Source: Strigamia acuminata (taxonomy: Eukaryota; Arthropoda; Chilopoda; Geophilomorpha; Linotaeniidae). From it: a stretch of 60,000 bases of DNA. How positions within the stretch are numbered: position 1 is the first letter of the stretch; the number at the start of each line of letters is the position of its first letter. This document shows positions 59,304 through 60,000 of the stretch, piece after piece. The stretch is from contig OX442314.1 of assembly GCA_949358305.1 (NCBI GenBank), positions 7,869,060-7,929,059 on the forward strand, written 5' to 3'. A model generated the notes under the pieces. It did not search any database. It had not been told where the DNA came from and worked only from the letters and a program-made list of their open reading frames with translations. The position numbers and the translations under genes were made by a program.

Positions 59304-60000
59304 TTAATTCCAATTTTTGCCACTAGGGCGAACCGATAAGTCTATTATGTCTTGTGGGTGGTCAATTAACCTGTTGTATTATAGTTGTATTGTCGTGTAT
59401 GGCATTTTCAAACAAAAAAATGCATTTGCGGGCCAAAAAATTGCAGTTATAGACAAAATAAAATGCGTTTGCAGATAAAAAAATTTCAAAGTGATGAGAT
59501 GGTTGTTTGTTGTGTTTTTATTAATTGTTGTTTTTGTTTTTTTTTTAAAAAAAAAGAAAAGAAAAAAGAAAACAATATTAAATAGTTTTTAAAATTTATT
59601 TTGTTACAGATAAAAATTTATCTTTGCACATGAATTTTACATTTTTGAACGAAATTCTGCATTTATCCAATTATATCATCATTATGAATCATTTATTTTG
59701 CTACTGACAAATGGCCTTTTGCATATAAAACGTCCATTTTTGTGGTCCTTTTATAACCATCGTTACTTAATTTGATAAACTATTTAATTTAATTTAAAAA
59801 ACTGTTGGTAATTTGATTGATTTTATTTTTAGTAATTTAAAAATAGTGATTTTCTTTAAAGTTAGTTAAAAATATTGATTTTGTTTTATTTAATTTATTA
59901 TTTTTTATTATTAGTTATTTATTTATTGTATTTAGTTTATTTAGTTTGCTTTTTTACTCCAGTTGAATTAAAAAATGCTGAAAACACAAACGCTGACAAA
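59304..60000. other. AT-rich DNA without recognisable features
   Basis: Poly-A/T tracts and TTATT/TTAAT simple sequence dominate to the window end. No exon, RNA gene or repeat family could be supported. Confidence 0.5.

Overview
The window is nuclear DNA of an insect or close arthropod relative. The evidence is spliced genes with AT-rich introns and CpG-rich exons, interstitial TTAGG-type telomeric repeats, small TA-flanked inverted-repeat transposons, a Tc1-like transposase remnant and metazoan gene families. No prokaryotic gene layout is present. The order and species cannot be settled from sequence alone.

Bases 1 to about 53,366 (89% of the window) are a direct tandem array of very large gene-containing units. 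Using the phase of base 1, unit starts are 1, 5612, 13218, 18829, 24440, 32748, 41076 and 49384, giving periods of 5611, 7606, 5611, 5611, 8308, 8328 and 8308 bp. The array continues beyond the left edge. Class A units (5.6 kb) hold, in order: a 140-bp inverted-repeat element, an LTR-like segment, a 41-codon chimeric ORF ending in the last codons of pyruvate carboxylase (PC), and on the minus strand exons 3-11 of TAF1A, an RNA polymerase I SL1/TIF-IB subunit. AT-rich minisatellites and a TTAGG-like block follow. Class B units (8.3 kb) carry an internally deleted TAF1A fragment, an expanded 20-bp minisatellite, a G-rich tract, a TATA/CCAAT promoter with a 160-codon chimeric ORF spliced into the PC biotin-carrier exon, a 582-bp MITE, and then a full TAF1A exon 3-11 body. 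Unit 2 is a recombinant of the two classes.

The last unit (49384 to about 53,366) runs into single-copy flanking DNA that contributes TAF1A exons 1 and 2. The gene at 50583-54734 is therefore the only TAF1A copy in view with all 11 exons; every exon junction is phase-consistent and the predicted product is about 803 aa. It sits head-to-head with an intact RDH14-like short-chain dehydrogenase gene (55015-56022) across a 280-bp divergent promoter. The inferred ancestral order is PC > < TAF1A, RDH14 >, and a segment from the PC 3' end into TAF1A intron 2 was amplified.

Bases 56,100-60,000 are AT-rich intergenic DNA with a possible pogo-like inverted repeat, one possible terminal exon on the minus strand, a degenerate 16-bp tandem repeat and a decayed Tc1-like element. 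The main points of interest are the gene-bearing macrosatellite, the two kinds of PC-tail chimera, the frame-preserving divergence of 5'-truncated TAF1A copies, and the near-identity of units, which is either recent homogenisation or an assembly artefact.
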